Source: Flavobacterium akiainvivens (GTDB taxonomy: Bacteria > Bacteroidota > Bacteroidia > Flavobacteriales > Flavobacteriaceae). Taken from it: 64,000 nucleotides of DNA. Of this stretch, positions 1 through 8,528 are shown in pieces. The position numbers and the translations under genes are program-made. The stretch is from the NCBI RefSeq assembly GCF_001278115.1, contig NZ_LIYD01000005.1, positions 726,903 through 790,902 on the forward strand, in the 5' to 3' direction. Numbering within the stretch: the stretch's first letter is position 1; each line of letters starts with the position of its first letter. Below the pieces are notes generated by a model that saw only the letters and a program-made list of their open reading frames with translations, was not told the DNA's origin and did no database searches.

Positions 1-383
1 TCACGCAGCGAGTTAAACACGCTACGTATTATCCACAATGTAAGCAATATTATAAAAGCTGTTATCCCTTTGTGGAAAAGGTACTCCCATCTTGAAAAAT
101 CGGTTAGTATAACCGGAACTGTTTGATATACCACATAAAGTGGTATTAGGTGGGCAATATATTGAGGCGTTTTATTTTGTACTAAAAAATCGTCAAATTG
201 GGTTTTGCTGCGGCGTGCTGCCACTGCTGTAGCCCAAAGTACTATTTTTCGCGCAATAAAATCTATTACAAATGTGGCAATAATAATGACTAAAAGATTA
301 ACCGCAAGGTTGGCATACAATGCGGTTGTCTTTTTAAAATCCAGTTCCCTGAACAGGTCGTATGCCCAGTGAAATATATCCAT
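1..383 (-). CDS. MscS-family mechanosensitive channel, N-terminal part (runs off the window)
   Basis: The frame opens at an ATG (complement 381-383) directly abutting the stop of the upstream gene and runs off the left edge, leaving about 127 residues. It starts MDIFHWAYDLFRELDF and has hydrophobic stretches at about residues 25-45 and 80-115. Between them is a basic/polar segment (AARRSKTQFDDFLVQNK) typical of the TM-linker region of YbdG-like MscS channels. Such proteins sit in the inner membrane and release solutes on osmotic downshock. The pore helix and beta domain lie outside the window, so the family call rests on the N-terminus only. Confidence 0.6.
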   Translation of the reverse strand, partial: MDIFHWAYDLFRELDFKKTTALYANLAVNLLVIIIATFVIDFIARKIVLWATAVAARRSKTQFDDFLVQNKTPQYIAHLIPLYVVYQTVPVILTDFSRWEYLFHKGITAFIILLTLWIIRSVFNSLR

Positions 384-671
384 TTAGCTGTTTTGTGTGT
401 TTCGGAAATATTTGTATTCAATATAGAATGTACCAAAGGGTATTAGAGATGCCAGACAAATAATCAGGAATTTTTTAGTATCCCAGTTTTCTTTTTCTTT
501 CAAGATAAAAGCGGCTATAATATATGCTATAAAAAGAAAGCCATGTGTGTAGCCTGCCGGTTTCATGATAGTTTCATCTCCACCAATATACTTCAATGGC
601 ATGGCAACAAAAAATAATACTAATAAAGAGATACCTTCAAGGGTTGCAATTATTTTAAAAAAGCGTGTCAT
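384..671 (-). CDS. DUF3817-type small integral membrane protein
   Basis: A 95-residue membrane protein with three hydrophobic segments. It carries the features of the DUF3817 family: an N-terminal LEGISLLVLFFVAMPLKY stretch and a central PAGYTHGFLFIAY segment. No enzymatic role is known for the family. The frame could be extended to a TTG at 692, but that codon lies inside a TAnnTTTG -7 element (complement of 690-697). The ATG at 671 is therefore the likely start. The stop abuts the start of the MscS-like gene downstream, so the two are probably cotranscribed. Confidence 0.75.
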   Translation of the reverse strand: MTRFFKIIATLEGISLLVLFFVAMPLKYIGGDETIMKPAGYTHGFLFIAYIIAAFILKEKENWDTKKFLIICLASLIPFGTFYIEYKYFRNTQNS

Positions 672-771
672 AAGTTGTAAAATTTGTTGCAAAGGTAGTT
701 ACTAAAGTTTTTTCCATAAAGTTAAATTACAGGAAATATCTTATTCTTATCTTAGCAATAAACAACCTGAT

Positions 772-1821
772 ATGAAGAAATACCTGCCATTGATTTTGTT
801 CTCAATACTAATTTCATCCTGCAAAAAGGAAGAAAAACATAAGTTTAAGCCTTCGTTTGCATCTGTTACAGTAGATACCTTGTTAACAGACAGTATCAGT
901 ATACGTGCATTAGCTATTGATGGTAATAAAGTGTGGTATGCAGGTAGTAAAGGTAAATATGGCTGGGTATCGTTAAGTGGGGGTAAAGATTTTAATGGTG
1001 TGGCATCTCAGGATACCATATTCCCTGAATTCAGGGCTATTGCCCAAACAGCTACCGATGTTTTTATACTGAGTGCAGCATCTCCGGCGTTGTTGTTTAA
1101 AATATCTAAAGACGGTAAGAGCACCCGCCTTGTGTATATCGATACTGCCAAAACTGTCTTTTATGATTGTCTGAAGATAGACGGGAAAAACGGAATTGCC
1201 TTTGGCGATCCACAAAATGGTTATCCTGACTTACTAAAAACGGATAATGGAGGTGAAAAATGGTATAAAGAAAGTAAAACTATTTCTCCTAAGCTATCTG
1301 ATGGAGAGGCAGCCTTTGCCGCAAGTAATACTAATATTGTAATTAAAGATGGCAAAACATGGATAGCTACCGGTGGTAAAAAGTCGCGTGTACTATTCAA
1401 AGATAAAGATGCAAAAAACTGGCAGGAATTTATTTCTCCTATTGTACAGGGTAGTGAGGCAACCGGCCCATATAGCATAGACTTTTATGATACCGAAGTT
1501 GGGTTTATGGCTGGTGGAGATTATACAGAACCAGATAGCAATGCTAAAAATAAGGCATTAACTACAGATGGTGGTAAGACCTGGAAACTGGTTGCTGATG
1601 GTAGTGGACCTGGCTATATAAGCTGCGTGCAGTTTGTGCCGGGCAGCGATGGTTATGAGCTGGTTACTACAGGTGGCAACGGTATTTTTTATAGTTATGA
1701 CCGTGGTGTTACCTGGAAAAAAATCCTTAATGATACCAACCTTCATACACTACAGTTTGCAGATGCCAAAACGCTTATTGCTGCCGGGCAAAACCGTATT
1801 GTGCTAATAAAACTGAAATAG
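772..1821 (+). CDS. Lipoprotein with YCF48/BNR-like beta-propeller repeats
   Basis: 349 residues with a lipoprotein signal (LISSC, Cys17) followed by a charged KKEEKHK tail. The body holds repeated propeller blades with Asp-box-like or YCF48-like turns (LKTDNGGEKWYK, LTTDGGKTWKL, YSYDRGVTWKK). These resemble photosystem II assembly factor YCF48-like or BNR/sialidase-like proteins, but no catalytic set of a sialidase is evident. It probably acts as an envelope-anchored binding scaffold. It is divergently transcribed from the DUF3817 gene. The function is not recognisable beyond the fold. Confidence 0.7.
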   Translation: MKKYLPLILFSILISSCKKEEKHKFKPSFASVTVDTLLTDSISIRALAIDGNKVWYAGSKGKYGWVSLSGGKDFNGVASQDTIFPEFRAIAQTATDVFILSAASPALLFKISKDGKSTRLVYIDTAKTVFYDCLKIDGKNGIAFGDPQNGYPDLLKTDNGGEKWYKESKTISPKLSDGEAAFAASNTNIVIKDGKTWIATGGKKSRVLFKDKDAKNWQEFISPIVQGSEATGPYSIDFYDTEVGFMAGGDYTEPDSNAKNKALTTDGGKTWKLVADGSGPGYISCVQFVPGSDGYELVTTGGNGIFYSYDRGVTWKKILNDTNLHTLQFADAKTLIAAGQNRIVLIKLK

Positions 1822-1830
1822 TTACATTTG
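1799..1830 (+). promoter_or_regulatory. Flavobacterial-type promoter for the 1849 gene
   Basis: A TTG (1799-1801) is followed after 21 nt by TACATTTG (1823-1830), matching the Bacteroidota primary-sigma consensus TTG-N19..23-TAnnTTTG. It overlaps the end of the preceding CDS and lies 18 nt upstream of the ATG at 1849, implying a short leader. Confidence 0.6.
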
Positions 1831-1848
1831 CACTCCTAAAAGTAAACT

Positions 1849-2031
1849 ATGAAAACCATTTATATCATAATAATGTTTGCAGCGGCATTTGTGGCGCTTT
1901 ATGAGCAATCAATTCCAAAGCCTAATGTATATATAATGGTAGGGGCGCTAATAGTATTTGTAGTGGGGCTGATGCGCCTTATGAGCAAAGTGCCTTCTAA
2001 AAATGAAAGAGACAGTAATGGCGAAGTTTAA
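1849..2031 (+). CDS. Small two-TM membrane protein
   Basis: 60 residues with two predicted membrane helices (about 3-19 and 27-46) and a basic/polar C-terminal tail. It has no recognised family. A good promoter lies just upstream, and its 3' end overlaps the start of the KOW-Smr gene by 14 nt. That overlap argues for translation as the first gene of a two-gene transcript. The role is unknown. Confidence 0.6.
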   Translation: MKTIYIIIMFAAAFVALYEQSIPKPNVYIMVGALIVFVVGLMRLMSKVPSKNERDSNGEV

Positions 2032-2575
2032 AGCAGGAGATACGGTAACAGTACTTGATGATTCTTTTACCGGCAAGGTTAAAGGATATAAAAAAGACAG
2101 GGTTGTTGTAGTTACTACCGATGGCTTTGAGCTGGAATTTAGCGAAAGTGAACTGGTTAAAACCCAAACAGGCGATATGCAGGCACTGTTTAGTGGGCGT
2201 AGTGTATCTTCCATATTAAAGGAAAAACAGGAGCCTGCCAAACGCAGCTTTGTCAAGGAAAAGAAGCCTAAGAAGGACGGATTTGTGCTGGAAGTTGACC
2301 TCCATATAGAAAAACTGGTAAAGAATAAGCGGGGCATGAGCAATTACGATATCCTTACGCTACAGACTGAAACCGCCAAAAGCCAGCTTGATTTTGCCAT
2401 ACGCAACAGGCTGCCGCGTGTGGTTTTTATCCACGGGGTGGGGGAAGGCGTACTTAAAGCCGAACTGGACTTTCTTTTTGGCCGTTACGACGGTGTTATA
2501 GTGAGCGACGGCGATTACCAAAAGTATGGCGGCGGCGCTACCGAAGTGTATATTAAGCAAAACCCGAATCGATAA
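2018..2575 (+). CDS. KOW-like plus Smr domain protein (DUF2027/Smr type)
   Basis: 185 residues from the chosen ATG (a second ATG 15 nt upstream is possible). Residues about 1-50 (KFKAGDTVTVLDDSFTGKV onward) form a KOW/Tudor-like barrel of the kind found near the C-terminus of MutS2. Residues about 95-185 form an Smr domain, with VDLHIEKL at its start, the HGVGEGVLK loop and the GGGATEVYI terminal strand. Smr domains bind or nick branched DNA, or act on RNA and stalled ribosomes. The MutS2 protein encoded at 51252-53420 lacks an Smr domain, so this protein could supply that activity in trans (inference). Confidence 0.75.
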   Translation: MAKFKAGDTVTVLDDSFTGKVKGYKKDRVVVVTTDGFELEFSESELVKTQTGDMQALFSGRSVSSILKEKQEPAKRSFVKEKKPKKDGFVLEVDLHIEKLVKNKRGMSNYDILTLQTETAKSQLDFAIRNRLPRVVFIHGVGEGVLKAELDFLFGRYDGVIVSDGDYQKYGGGATEVYIKQNPNR

Positions 2576-2582
2576 TTTTCTG

Positions 2583-2629
2583 CTACGAATTGCACAAATT
2601 TCTCTAATTTTAATTCGTGCAATTCGTAG
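2583..2629. repeat. Intergenic inverted repeat (TTCGTG-word family)
   Basis: The arms 2583-2600 and 2612-2629 are complementary at 17 of 18 positions with an 11-nt centre. It fills the gap between the convergent Smr and esterase genes, so it could work as a bidirectional terminator. The words ACGAATT and AATTCGTG recur in the repeat at 53555-53626. Confidence 0.7.
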
Positions 2630-2635
2630 TCAAAA

Positions 2636-3280
2636 CTACTTATTCAAAAAATTAAGTAAATCATAAAAATTTTGTGGTGCAACACCATGGCCTACAGGAT
2701 ATTCGTGATATTCTGTATCCAGTCCTAATGTTTTAAGGAACTCCGGGGCTTTACGCGTCCATTCTACCGGGATTACTTGGTCTACAACACCGTGCGAAAT
2801 AAAGTATTTTATGTGCTTTACGCTCTCGGTGTGTAGGTTTTCGCCAATAATTGCCGGGTGCATATAGCCGCTGAGGGCTGCCACACGGCTTATTTTTTCA
2901 GGATAAGTTAACGATACCCCATAGCTTAAAATAGCGCCCTGGCTGAAGCCTATGAGTGTTACATTTTCTTTGTCAATAGGATAAGCGTCAATGGCCTCAT
3001 CTATAAATTTGGCAATGAGGTCGCGAGACTGTTGTGCCTGTACGTCATCGGTAAACTTGTTCATATCGGCGTCAAAATTTATGGCATACCATGCAAAGCA
3101 ATAGCCGGGCAGGTTATAAGGTGCACGTACCGAGATGATAAAATACTCATCGGGCAACTGCGCGGCAAAACCAAACAGGTCTTCTTCGTTACTACCATAC
3201 CCGTGAATAAGCAGCAGCAGCGGGTTTTTATCTTTTTTAACTTTTGGTTCCCTAACCAGGTGATAAAGTGATAAATCCAT
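2636..3280 (-). CDS. Alpha/beta hydrolase, carboxylesterase/phospholipase family
   Basis: 214 residues, the normal size for the YpfH/carboxylesterase-2 family. The triad is visible: Ser113 in GFSQG, Asp167 in GVVDQVIP and His198 in VGHGV. An HGYG oxyanion-type motif sits at 26-29. There is no signal peptide, so it is cytoplasmic, probably hydrolysing short acyl esters or lysophospholipids. Its ATG overlaps the stop of the upstream membrane protein by one base (TAATG), showing translational coupling in the 7260-to-2636 operon. Confidence 0.85.
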   Translation of the reverse strand: MDLSLYHLVREPKVKKDKNPLLLLIHGYGSNEEDLFGFAAQLPDEYFIISVRAPYNLPGYCFAWYAINFDADMNKFTDDVQAQQSRDLIAKFIDEAIDAYPIDKENVTLIGFSQGAILSYGVSLTYPEKISRVAALSGYMHPAIIGENLHTESVKHIKYFISHGVVDQVIPVEWTRKAPEFLKTLGLDTEYHEYPVGHGVAPQNFYDLLNFLNK

Positions 3281-3618
3281 TATGCTCCAATTGTTTTAAA
3301 TACTTTCTGGCAAAGTGTGCCAATAATAGGCATAGGCCTCATTTGTCCTGATATAGCTGTATAAAGCCCATAGCCCCACAGTACGGTCATACATAGCCAA
3401 AAAGGCAATAAAATTTCAGGTGCATCAGCAGAAAAGCCGCTAAGAGTGTAGCCTATAGCTACAAAAAGTATTGACAGCCCTAAAGCCTGCCTTATATGAT
3501 AAGATGCAAAAGCATTTCTTTTTTCAGAATTCATACTCATGGCAATTAGTACACCCACTACTAATATGTAACTTGTTATAGCGGTGCTTTTGCCTTCTTC
3601 AATAGTTTTAATATCCAT
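3280..3618 (-). CDS. DUF4870-like membrane protein
   Basis: 112 residues with three hydrophobic segments. A YHIRQALGL motif after the first helix is typical of small Bacteroidota membrane proteins resembling DUF4870/Tic20-like proteins. The biochemical role is unknown. It directly abuts the upstream lipoprotein gene and overlaps the esterase start by one base. Confidence 0.65.
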   Translation of the reverse strand: MDIKTIEEGKSTAITSYILVVGVLIAMSMNSEKRNAFASYHIRQALGLSILFVAIGYTLSGFSADAPEILLPFWLCMTVLWGYGLYTAISGQMRPMPIIGTLCQKVFKTIGA

Positions 3619-4080
3619 TTATTGTATTTCTATGGTACTTCTTGTTTCAATATTAGTGCGTGGGTCAAACACCACATCATAGTAGGCAGCATCATCCGCC
3701 ATACTGCTTATTTGTAGTTGTTTGCGTCCAAATTCTGTTCCCTTTTTATCAGATACCTTGACTGTTACTACGCCCACAAAAGCTTTTTCGGTAGCAATAT
3801 AAATGGTAAGTTTGTTATTATTTGCTTTAGGGTTGTTCACAGAATCGCTTTCAATCTGGAATTTACCTACTTTAAGGCCTTTTTCTATAAGCTCATTACT
3901 AAGTACAACTTTACTTTCCAGTGTGCGGTCAATACCTTCACTAATGCCTTCGCCTACTTCAGTAGCAATTTCACCAACAGCCTCACCACCTTTATTAAGG
4001 GTGTCTTTTGTTTTCTGTTTCATGTCATTGCATGACAATACAAGAGCTATAACACCTCCATATATCAATACCTTTTTCAT
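3619..4080 (-). CDS. Hypothetical lipoprotein
   Basis: 153 residues with a lipoprotein signal ending in VLSC (Cys17). An amphipathic region rich in Lys, Glu and Gly follows (about 20-55), then a beta-rich C-terminal domain. No family recognised. It lies in the BatA-like/dihydroorotase-like operon, one base downstream of the dihydroorotase-like gene, so an envelope role shared with the VWA membrane protein is possible but unproven. Confidence 0.65.
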   Translation of the reverse strand: MKKVLIYGGVIALVLSCNDMKQKTKDTLNKGGEAVGEIATEVGEGISEGIDRTLESKVVLSNELIEKGLKVGKFQIESDSVNNPKANNNKLTIYIATEKAFVGVVTVKVSDKKGTEFGRKQLQISSMADDAAYYDVVFDPRTNIETRSTIEIQ

Positions 4081-4081
4081 A

Positions 4082-5338
4082 TTATGAATTTAGGATTAAC
4101 TTACCGTTGTTGTAAATACCGTATGCCCTGCCTTTAAGCTTTTGGTTAAGAAATGCCGAGTTCTTCGATTTTGAAAGTATATCTTTTTGTGTAAAAAACC
4201 ACTCACCTTCAGGGTTAAACAGCGTAAACGAAGCTTTAGAACCCTCGGAAATATCATGGTTACCTAAGCCAAAGATAATTTTACCGGCATTGAATTTCTC
4301 TACAATAATCTCAAGTGGCAGCAGTGTGTTAAGCGCCCCGAAAGCGCTCTCAAAGCCGACTGTACCGTCTTTAGCAAGGTCAAACTCCAGTTTTTTAAGC
4401 TCTACATCAAGCGGGTTATGATCTGAAGTAATGATATCAATAGTCCCATCTAATACGCCATCAAGCAACACTTTACGATCGGCCTCTGTTCTCAACGGCG
4501 GCGCTACTTTATAGCGGCTGTCAAAGTTGCCTAATACCTCATCGGTATGAAGCAGGTGGTGTACGGTAACACTACAGGTAACTTCAAGACCTTTGGCCTT
4601 AGCCTCTCGTATCAGCTCAACAGAACGCGCCGTACTTATGGTAGGGATGTGCATTTTGCCTCCGGTATACTCTAAAAGGTACAGGTTGCGGGCAATTTGC
4701 AGTTCTTCTGCCAGGGCAGGGATTCCTTTAAGGCCCAGGCGGGTGCTAACAATACCCTCGTGCACAACGCCCTTGCCCTTAATTTTATCGTCCTGGGCAT
4801 AGGCAATAACAAGACCGTTAAAGTCCTGTACATACTGTAACGCTATTTTGAGCAGGTTAGCATCCTGAAGCGATTTATTGTAGTCGCCAAAGGCTACAGC
4901 CCCAGCATTTTTCATGTCATACATTTCGGCAATATCCTTGCCTTCGCTGCCTTTGGTAAGCGCGCCAATAGGGTGCAGTGTAGTAGCGGCACCTTCGCTG
5001 CGGCGCAGTACAAAAGCAATATCACTCTGGCTATCGGCTACGGGGTTTCCGGTAGGTTGCAGGGCAATATCGGTAAAGCCGCTACGGGCTGCCACGTTAA
5101 GGCCGTTGGCAATGGTTTCGCGGTCTTCATAGCCGGGTTCGCCCAGGCTTACCGAACTGTCAAACCAGCCTTTAGAAATGTGCAGGTTATCGAGTTCAAC
5201 GGTTTCAAAGCTGTTTTCGGCAGGTATGTTATTTCCAATTTTTGTTATAATGCCACTCTCCACTTTTATGTCAACCGTTTTATTGTTAAACGGGCTGTTC
5301 TTGTCTATAATGGTAGCGTTTTTAAATATCAGGTTCAT
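4082..5338 (-). CDS. Dihydroorotase-like amidohydrolase, probably catalytically inactive
   Basis: 418 residues, full length for the class I dihydroorotase family (TIGR00857). The overall family sequence is clear (NATIIDKNSPFNNK start, KVAPPLRTEADR, SDHNPLDVELK). The metal-binding DxHxH signature is replaced by DSSVS at 60-64, with Ser62 and Ser64 where two zinc-ligand histidines belong. The following Arg, normally a carbamoyl-aspartate contact, is Gly66. The carboxylated-Lys region (AYAQDDKIK) and the TDHAPH-type motif (SDHNPLD) are also altered. By analogy with pseudo-dihydroorotases it is more likely a structural or regulatory protein than a pyrimidine enzyme. It overlaps the BatA-like gene by 4 nt (ATGA). 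Confidence 0.8.
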   Translation of the reverse strand: MNLIFKNATIIDKNSPFNNKTVDIKVESGIITKIGNNIPAENSFETVELDNLHISKGWFDSSVSLGEPGYEDRETIANGLNVAARSGFTDIALQPTGNPVADSQSDIAFVLRRSEGAATTLHPIGALTKGSEGKDIAEMYDMKNAGAVAFGDYNKSLQDANLLKIALQYVQDFNGLVIAYAQDDKIKGKGVVHEGIVSTRLGLKGIPALAEELQIARNLYLLEYTGGKMHIPTISTARSVELIREAKAKGLEVTCSVTVHHLLHTDEVLGNFDSRYKVAPPLRTEADRKVLLDGVLDGTIDIITSDHNPLDVELKKLEFDLAKDGTVGFESAFGALNTLLPLEIIVEKFNAGKIIFGLGNHDISEGSKASFTLFNPEGEWFFTQKDILSKSKNSAFLNQKLKGRAYGIYNNGKLILNS

Positions 5339-7260
5339 TTTACAAATTTTTGGATGAAGAGTTCAAGTACTAAAAATATAAGGGTGCCTATTACAAACCA
5401 TTTCCACAGTTCGCTGGCAGTACGTTCAGATTTTATATCGTTAAATACCGTTGCAACCGAGTCGACCGATGTAAAATCGTCCAGAACGGCGGTGTTTTGC
5501 AGGTTCAGGTTGCTTTCGGTTCGGGCGTGGTTAAAGCTAACGTCTTTCAGCTTTTCGTTGCTTTTAAAAATGCCGTAATTACCCGCCTTTTCAGGATAAT
5601 CGCCAAAAGACAGCTTTACTTTGTTGTTCAGTAATTGCTGCATTGGTATGAAGTCGGCACCATCGTTCTTAACGGCCAGGACCTCGTCTTTGCCCAGCTG
5701 TACGTCAAGAACAAGGCTCTCATTTTTGCCTATGGTTATGGCGCTGATTCCCGTTTTGCCGCTGTTTTGCGCCATATTATAGAACGATACCAGCACAAGT
5801 GGCGAGTTCTGGAAGTTTGTGTTTTTACTGTTTATCGGGGCCGAAAACACATATACATTGCCCAGCTTGTTGTTAAACGAAGCCAAGAACACTTGTTGGT
5901 CGGCATAACTTAATATGGGTAGTACATTTCCGGTAATAGAGTAGCTTGATTTCACTTTTGGATATTGAAAGTTGTCAACTCTCTTTTCAAACACGGTACT
6001 AAATAAAGGGTGGTTGTTGGCAATTTTAGTTATTTGCTTTTCGCCGTCGGTAACAGGCTTAAAACTTACCGGCCCAAGAGCGCTTAACAATGCATTAAGG
6101 CTTTGCAGGCTGCCTTCAGCCGCGGGAATGATACATATGTTACCACCTTTGGCATAAAAGTCCTTCAGTGTAGTAATAAGCGCCTGTGGAATGTCCTTTA
6201 ACTCGTTGAGTATTATAGCATCCTGTTTTTGAAGGCTGTTGTAATCAAGCGTAGCAAGGGGAGTAGCAGTGTAGTTAAACTCGTCTTCGGTAAAAATACG
6301 GCTTAAAAACTTGTTCTTATCAGCATCGCCTATGGCTGTAACAGTACTTTTCTGTGGCTTTGAAAGGCTGAAGAAATAGGTGTTATCATAATCCAGGCTG
6401 CCGTCTATTACTTCAACATAACCGTGAAAATCCTTTTTAGGTATGGTAAACACACTGCTTTTCTTGGCAGTATCAAAGGTAACAAGCGATTTTGCCGTAA
6501 GGCTTTTGCCGTTGTACAGCGCTACGGGTATGGCATCTTCATACGTGCCATACGCGCTCATTTCTACCTTAACCTCGTAAAAGTTGTCCATGGTTTGCGA
6601 TATGCACACACTGTCTATGGCAATGTTGCGTATGTTCTGGGCTTCCGGTTTAATGGCATACACAGGCCTGTTGCCAAACTTAGAAACATCCTTACTGTCC
6701 AGGTTAACAGCATCGGTAATCAGTACCACGTCTTTGCCGATATTGGGACTTTTGGCAAGCGCTTTGTTCAGCAGAAAGTCGGGTTTATAAGGAATATCGC
6801 TATACGGCAGGTTTTGCAGTTCCTTTTGTATGGATTTGATATCGGTATACCAAAACGCACCTGAGTTAGTTATGAGCGAAAAGCGCTGGCTTTCGGGTGT
6901 GTTTTCGAGCAGGTCCTGTACGGCGCGTTTTAGCAGTTCGCCACGGCTGCCTTTTGCCTGCATAGAAAATGAGTTGTCGAGCAGGATAACCATTTCGTTA
7001 CCCTTATTATCATCGTCAGGCGCTTTAAAAAACGGCTGGGCAAATGCTATAATAAGGCAGGCAAGCAGCAACAGGCGCGTAAACAGCAACAGCCATTTTT
7101 TTATTACCGAGCTTTTGCGGGTTTGCATGCTCAGCTCTTTAAGGAAGCGCACGTTGGTAAAGTATTCTTTTTTAAAGCGGCGTAACTGGAAAAGGTGTAC
7201 CAGAACGGGAATTACCAGCAGGAAAAGAAAGTATAGAATTTCCGGGTGTTTAAACTGCAT
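5335..7260 (-). CDS. BatA-domain/VWA-like membrane protein
   Basis: 641 residues. The N-terminus (1-75) is a BatA/aerotolerance-type domain with two membrane helices: FKHPEILYFLFLLVIPVLVH, then LLLFTRLLLLACLIIAFAQP. It is followed by a von Willebrand A-like domain with the MIDAS motif DNSFSM around residue 95, a long periplasmic beta region with a GATase-like appearance, and a final TM helix (about 617-637). Such proteins occur in most Flavobacteria and are thought to act in envelope complexes, but the role is unknown. A -7 element TATTTTTG lies at the complement of 7277-7284. It is first in a five-gene coupled operon. Confidence 0.8.
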   Translation of the reverse strand: MQFKHPEILYFLFLLVIPVLVHLFQLRRFKKEYFTNVRFLKELSMQTRKSSVIKKWLLLFTRLLLLACLIIAFAQPFFKAPDDDNKGNEMVILLDNSFSMQAKGSRGELLKRAVQDLLENTPESQRFSLITNSGAFWYTDIKSIQKELQNLPYSDIPYKPDFLLNKALAKSPNIGKDVVLITDAVNLDSKDVSKFGNRPVYAIKPEAQNIRNIAIDSVCISQTMDNFYEVKVEMSAYGTYEDAIPVALYNGKSLTAKSLVTFDTAKKSSVFTIPKKDFHGYVEVIDGSLDYDNTYFFSLSKPQKSTVTAIGDADKNKFLSRIFTEDEFNYTATPLATLDYNSLQKQDAIILNELKDIPQALITTLKDFYAKGGNICIIPAAEGSLQSLNALLSALGPVSFKPVTDGEKQITKIANNHPLFSTVFEKRVDNFQYPKVKSSYSITGNVLPILSYADQQVFLASFNNKLGNVYVFSAPINSKNTNFQNSPLVLVSFYNMAQNSGKTGISAITIGKNESLVLDVQLGKDEVLAVKNDGADFIPMQQLLNNKVKLSFGDYPEKAGNYGIFKSNEKLKDVSFNHARTESNLNLQNTAVLDDFTSVDSVATVFNDIKSERTASELWKWFVIGTLIFLVLELFIQKFVK

Positions 7261-7377
7261 TCGCTTTAAAGTTTGTCAAAAATACTAATTTTTATTTTAA
7301 ACGTTTGTGCAAATATGGAGCATAAATTTCACATAACATTTAAATCGTTTACATTTGTAAAGACTAAATTACATAAC

Positions 7378-8484
7378 ATGAAAATAGCCAAAGCGTTACT
7401 ATTATTTGCTTTTATAAATGCCGCCGCCCAGGATAATTTTAATCTTGTTGTAGGTACATACACCAATGCCTGCGAAAGTAAAGGTATTTATGTGTATGAT
7501 TTTAATACCAATACCGGCGAATTTAAGGCCAAAAGCAATACTGATGGTGTGGTAAACCCAAGTTATGTAACGCTTAGCGCAGATAAAAAGTATTTGTACA
7601 GTGTAAACGAAGACGGCAAGAACAGTGCAGCCAGCGCGTTTAAATTCAATGCCGTTACGGGTAAGCTGGACTTTATAAACAAGAAAGAAACCAAGGGGGC
7701 CGACCCATGCTACATTATCAACGACGATAAAAATGTGATTACGGCCAACTATTCAGGTGGGTCTATAACCGTATTTGAACGTAAGGCAGATGGTTCGCTT
7801 GGCGATATTAAACAACAGGTGAAGCACACGGGTACCGGGCCAAACAAAAGCCGTCAGGAAGCCGCCCACGTGCACATGGTATATTTTAGCCCTGATAAGA
7901 AATTTGTGTTTGTAAACGACCTGGGTACCGATAAGCTATCAATATACAGTTACAACCCAACCGGAGGCGATAAAACACTTGTTCTTAAAGAAAGCATTGC
8001 AGTGAAGGCAGGCAGCGGCCCACGCCACCTTGTATTTAGCCCAAGTGGTATTTTTGTGTATTTGCTGGGTGAGCTTGATGGTTCATTAACAGTGTTTAAT
8101 TACAACAATAACAAGCTGGAGAAAATACAGGAAACCACAATGGGTGCTGCGATTTTTGGTGGTAAACACGGCGGGGCTGATATTCACTTTAGTAACGATG
8201 GCAAGTATTTATATACCACAAACAGGGGTGATGCCAATACTATTTCTACCTTTAAAGTGCATGCTAACGGTATGGTAAACCTGGTGCAGCAAATAAGCAC
8301 ACAGGGTGCAGCACCGCGCAACTTTAGTATAGACCCTAACGATAACTACCTGCTTGTAGCTAACCAAAACACCAATAACGTTGTTATTTACAAGCGAGAT
8401 AAGGCTACAGGTTTCCTTGCTACAACCGGTAAAGAAATAAAATTATGCCAGCCGGTTTGCCTGGTATTTACGCCAAATAAATAA
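7378..8484 (+). CDS. Lactonase-family beta-propeller protein (6-phosphogluconolactonase-like, YbhE type)
   Basis: 368 residues from the ATG at 7378. The frame stays open back to 7273, but a -7 element TACATTTG at 7350-7357 makes the upstream starts unlikely, and the chosen start gives a good signal peptide (KIAKALLLFAFINAAAQ). The mature part is a seven-bladed lactonase propeller with VVGTYTN at the start, HVHMVYFSPD, GSGPRHLVFSP and GAAPRNFSIDP. The family opens 6-phosphogluconolactone or related sugar lactones. A secreted copy suggests action on periplasmic sugar acids rather than the pentose phosphate pathway. Confidence 0.8.
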   Translation: MKIAKALLLFAFINAAAQDNFNLVVGTYTNACESKGIYVYDFNTNTGEFKAKSNTDGVVNPSYVTLSADKKYLYSVNEDGKNSAASAFKFNAVTGKLDFINKKETKGADPCYIINDDKNVITANYSGGSITVFERKADGSLGDIKQQVKHTGTGPNKSRQEAAHVHMVYFSPDKKFVFVNDLGTDKLSIYSYNPTGGDKTLVLKESIAVKAGSGPRHLVFSPSGIFVYLLGELDGSLTVFNYNNNKLEKIQETTMGAAIFGGKHGGADIHFSNDGKYLYTTNRGDANTISTFKVHANGMVNLVQQISTQGAAPRNFSIDPNDNYLLVANQNTNNVVIYKRDKATGFLATTGKEIKLCQPVCLVFTPNK

Positions 8485-8500
8485 GCAAAAAATATTTTAT

Positions 8501-8528
8501 AAGCCCCTGCTGTAGCGGGACTTTTTGT
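8501..8528 (+). terminator. Weak rho-independent terminator after the lactonase gene
   Basis: A short GC stem (CCTGC/GCGGG, loop TGTA) is followed by ACTTTTTG. It sits between the convergent lactonase and PAP2 genes. Confidence 0.5.

Noticed and set aside
4973..5578. 201-residue plus-strand frame across the dihydroorotase-like and BatA-like genes
   Set aside because: It spans the junction of two well-supported minus-strand genes and resembles no family.
7273..7377. N-terminal extension of the lactonase frame
   Set aside because: It would precede the -7 element at 7350-7357 and bury the signal peptide.
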